Shown in pieces: positions 62,280 to 64,000 of a stretch of DNA of 64,000 nucleotides (positions are counted from its first letter, which is position 1; each line of letters opens with the position of its first letter). The notes under the pieces are model-generated. The model had not been told where the DNA came from. It saw only the letters and a list, made by a program, of their open reading frames with translations, and ran no database searches. The position numbers and the translations under genes are program-made. Source of the DNA: Pancytospora philotis (lineage: Eukaryota; Microsporidia); assembly GCA_023647555.1 (NCBI GenBank), contig JALRLY010000266.1, positions 1-64,000 on the forward strand, in the 5' to 3' direction.

Positions 62280-63305
62280 ATGGACCAGAGCCCGGCGCTG
62301 GAGGTGCCCAAATACCTGGATTTCTTGAGCAGGAACTACCTCATTATGGACAAAGCCGGCGAGGGCACGTTTAGCACCGTGTACTCGGCGCGCTGCAGGG
62401 CCACCGGCCGGCCCGTCGCGATCAAGTGCATCACCAAGACCAGCGCGCCGGCGCGCGTGCTGGACGAGCTGTCCATCATCAAAAAGCTCAACGGCGAGCA
62501 TAATTGCGTAAAGCTGCTGCGCGTGGAGCGCAGCCTCGACCAGATCGTGGCCGTGTTCCCGCTGATCAGCGGGATAGACTTCAAGGACTTCGTGACGCGC
62601 TGCTCGATGCGCGACGTCAGGCGGTACATGTGGTGCCTGATCGAGGCGGTCGGCCACGTGCACGAGCAGCGCATCATACACCGGGACATCAAGCCCAGCA
62701 ACTTCATGTACAACATGGCGAGCGAGAACGGCGTCCTCATCGACTTCGGCCTGGCCCAGAGCGAGAAGGAGCGGCCGACCATAAAGCAGAAGAAGGAGGC
62801 CCCGGTGCTCTTCTTCAACTCGATTCTGGCGCCCAGCAAGCCGCCGGGCTTCTTCCAGAACGACGCGCGGCCGATAATGAAGGCGGCGCGCGCCGGCACG
62901 CGGGGCTTCCGCGCGCCCGAGGTGCTTTTCCGCTACGAGTACCAGACGTGCGCGATCGACATGTGGTCGGTCGGCGTCATCCTCCTTTCGATCCTCACGA
63001 CACAGTACCCGTTTTTCCTGAGTATCGAGGACATGGACAACCTCGTGGAGATCGCGCTCATTTTCGGGCACGGCGAGATGCGCAGGGCCGCCAAGCTGTA
63101 CAACAGGAGCTGGAAGTCGAACATATCCACGATCAGCGAGGAGCGGATGCCGTTTGAGGTTCTCATCAGGCGCCTCAACCCGCACTGCGAGGTGGACAAG
63201 ACCGTTTGCTCGCTGCTGAACTCCCTGATGGATCTGAACTACCAGACACGCGCCACTGCGAAGGAGGCGCTGAAGCATCCCTTCTTCAATCCCAAGTATA
63301 TGTAG
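62280..63305 (+). CDS. CDC7: Cdc7-like protein kinase, 341 aa
   Basis: The ATG at 62280 opens a kinase with the G-loop AGEGTFSTVYSARCRATGRP, VAIKCI lysine, LDELSIIKKL, catalytic loop IIHRDIKPSNFMYN, and IDFGLAQ. After a spacer with KPPGFF and basic residues, the APE region reads AARAGTRGFRAPEVLFRY, the Cdc7 form of AGTRGFRAPEVL. The C-lobe ends KEALKHPFFNPKY. It lacks the long kinase inserts of yeast Cdc7 (507), so it is compact. With a Dbf4 partner it would phosphorylate MCM proteins to fire replication origins. Convergent with the CDK-like gene at the edge. Confidence 0.85.
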   Translation: MDQSPALEVPKYLDFLSRNYLIMDKAGEGTFSTVYSARCRATGRPVAIKCITKTSAPARVLDELSIIKKLNGEHNCVKLLRVERSLDQIVAVFPLISGIDFKDFVTRCSMRDVRRYMWCLIEAVGHVHEQRIIHRDIKPSNFMYNMASENGVLIDFGLAQSEKERPTIKQKKEAPVLFFNSILAPSKPPGFFQNDARPIMKAARAGTRGFRAPEVLFRYEYQTCAIDMWSVGVILLSILTTQYPFFLSIEDMDNLVEIALIFGHGEMRRAAKLYNRSWKSNISTISEERMPFEVLIRRLNPHCEVDKTVCSLLNSLMDLNYQTRATAKEALKHPFFNPKYM

Positions 63306-63693
63306 CACCGGTTTCTATCAGCTGTCGATTTCCTATGCCTATTTAGCTGCTGCATTATAACTGACACCGGCAATGGTTAGGCGGCTACTCAGACACAGCT
63401 GAATATTCTGAGGCGTCAGCAAATGAAGAGTAAATTATTAACATGACTATTCGTACGGCAAATCGCTGCACTCTACTCCTAATTTATTGCAAGATGCATG
63501 TTGTCGAGCGCTTTTCCGTCTATAATGAAAATTGTTTCGCCAGCGCATTCGTATTAGCCGGAATTAGCCATATGACGCCCGAAGAAAATGAAACACAAGG
63601 ACTATGTATAGCAGTGTAGCAGCATAGGAGTATAGCTAAAAATTTAATACAAGCACCTAAAACAACGCACCGGCGGCAGCAGTAAAGCAGGCA
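63306..63693. other. Convergent intergenic region, 388 bp
   Basis: The 3' ends of the Cdc7-like and CDK-like genes face each other here. The sequence is A/T-rich, with no supported gene or RNA. Confidence 0.45.
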
Positions 63694-64000
63694 CTACTTG
63701 TAGATCGGCGCCTGGTCCTTGAAGAAGGCATGCGCCAGGGCCTCCGCGGCCGAGATGCGCGATACCGGGCTGTACTGGAGCATGCGGTCCAGCAGGCTCT
63801 CGAGCACGGGCTCGCGCACGACGGCGCCACAGCCGCGCGGCGGGTAGCGCGGGAAGTCCTTCTTGTACAGCGGCAGCTGCTCGACGCCGCGCCACGCCTT
63901 GTTGTCCGGGGTCCCGAGCACGGCGAAGATCTTGTGCAGCTGGTCGATCTCGGAGTCGCCCATGAACAGCGGGACCGTCGTGTGGATCTCCGCGATGATG
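63694..64000 (-). CDS. Cyclin-dependent kinase (CDK1-like), C-terminal part
   Basis: The gene runs in from the right edge on the minus strand, so about 102 codons of the C-terminal end are seen; it stops at 63694. The visible part begins IIAEIHTTVPLFMGDSEIDQ LHKIFAVLGTPDNKAW, matching the GDSEIDQLFKIFRxLGTP hallmark of CDK1/CDK2-type kinases, followed by FPRYPPRGC and the kinase XI block RMLQYSPVSRISAAEALAHA FF. It should bind a cyclin and act in cell-cycle control, but family members cannot be separated without the N-terminal PSTAIRE region, which lies outside the window. Confidence 0.8.
   Translation of the reverse strand, partial: IIAEIHTTVPLFMGDSEIDQLHKIFAVLGTPDNKAWRGVEQLPLYKKDFPRYPPRGCGAVVREPVLESLLDRMLQYSPVSRISAAEALAHAFFKDQAPIYK

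Noticed and set aside
61986..63308. Minus-strand frame of about 440 codons opposite the Cdc7-like kinase
   Set aside because: Antisense shadow; the plus strand encodes unmistakable kinase motifs.
1..64000. CRISPR array, rRNA operon, prokaryotic operons
   Set aside because: No regularly spaced palindromic repeats, no rRNA-like sequence, and all recognisable genes are eukaryotic.

Overview
The window looks like a chromosomal segment of a microsporidian, an obligate intracellular fungal-lineage parasite. The evidence is as follows. Eukaryotic core genes are packed with short spacers and no visible introns. Many proteins are shortened relative to yeast: midasin is about 2845 residues, the CPSF160/Cft1-like protein 1128, and glucose-6-phosphate dehydrogenase 427. 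Start codons are repeatedly preceded by an AAATTT-like box and/or a run of C, the arrangement described upstream of microsporidian genes. Coding sequence is strongly GC-rich at third positions, so many genes carry long antisense shadow frames. I cannot name the genus.

Accessory block, 1 to about 21.1 kb. This part is gene-sparse, with spacers of 0.4-1.3 kb, and holds almost only secreted proteins without recognised function. Family A has four members: a partial at 1-2644, a truncated one at 5947-8268, and full-length ones at 8799-11885 and 17888-21073. Each begins with a signal peptide followed by a conserved PEGPLN(I/V) block, and most carry a later SYSDC..ALYN.FCC block. Family B is a tandem paralogous pair (14284-15711 and 16094-17428). 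Two more signal-peptide proteins (3419-4672 and 12638-13885) are single genes here. A 5'-truncated retroelement remnant lies at 2862-3284. The block resembles the expanded host-exposed gene families of microsporidia.

Core block, about 21.3-64 kb. Gene density rises sharply. Genes include translation (uL2, eL6, DPH6), ribosome assembly (midasin), proteolysis (proteasome beta5), mRNA 3'-end processing (CPSF160/Cft1-like), Pol III transcription (TFIIIC tau95 and tau138 candidates, a TFIIB-like zinc-ribbon protein, a winged-helix protein, and tRNA-Ser UGA), genome maintenance and cell cycle (Nse4, Cdc7-like kinase, a CDK fragment at the right edge, a Bub3/Rae1-like propeller), trafficking (an adaptor small subunit, a Sec3-like candidate, an Arf/Arl GTPase), tubulin cofactor C, and G6PDH. 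Three secreted low-complexity proteins (27075-28091, 28434-28850, 60132-61934) are candidate spore-wall or polar-tube-type surface proteins.

The features most worth following up are the secreted families and their sharp boundary with core genes, a B-box protein with an apparent degenerate PARP-like N-terminal region, a 26-residue membrane micro-protein at 21292, a 22-bp minisatellite at 36059-36212, and the clustering of Pol III factors between 34.9 and 48.7 kb. No CRISPR, rRNA or intact transposon was seen.
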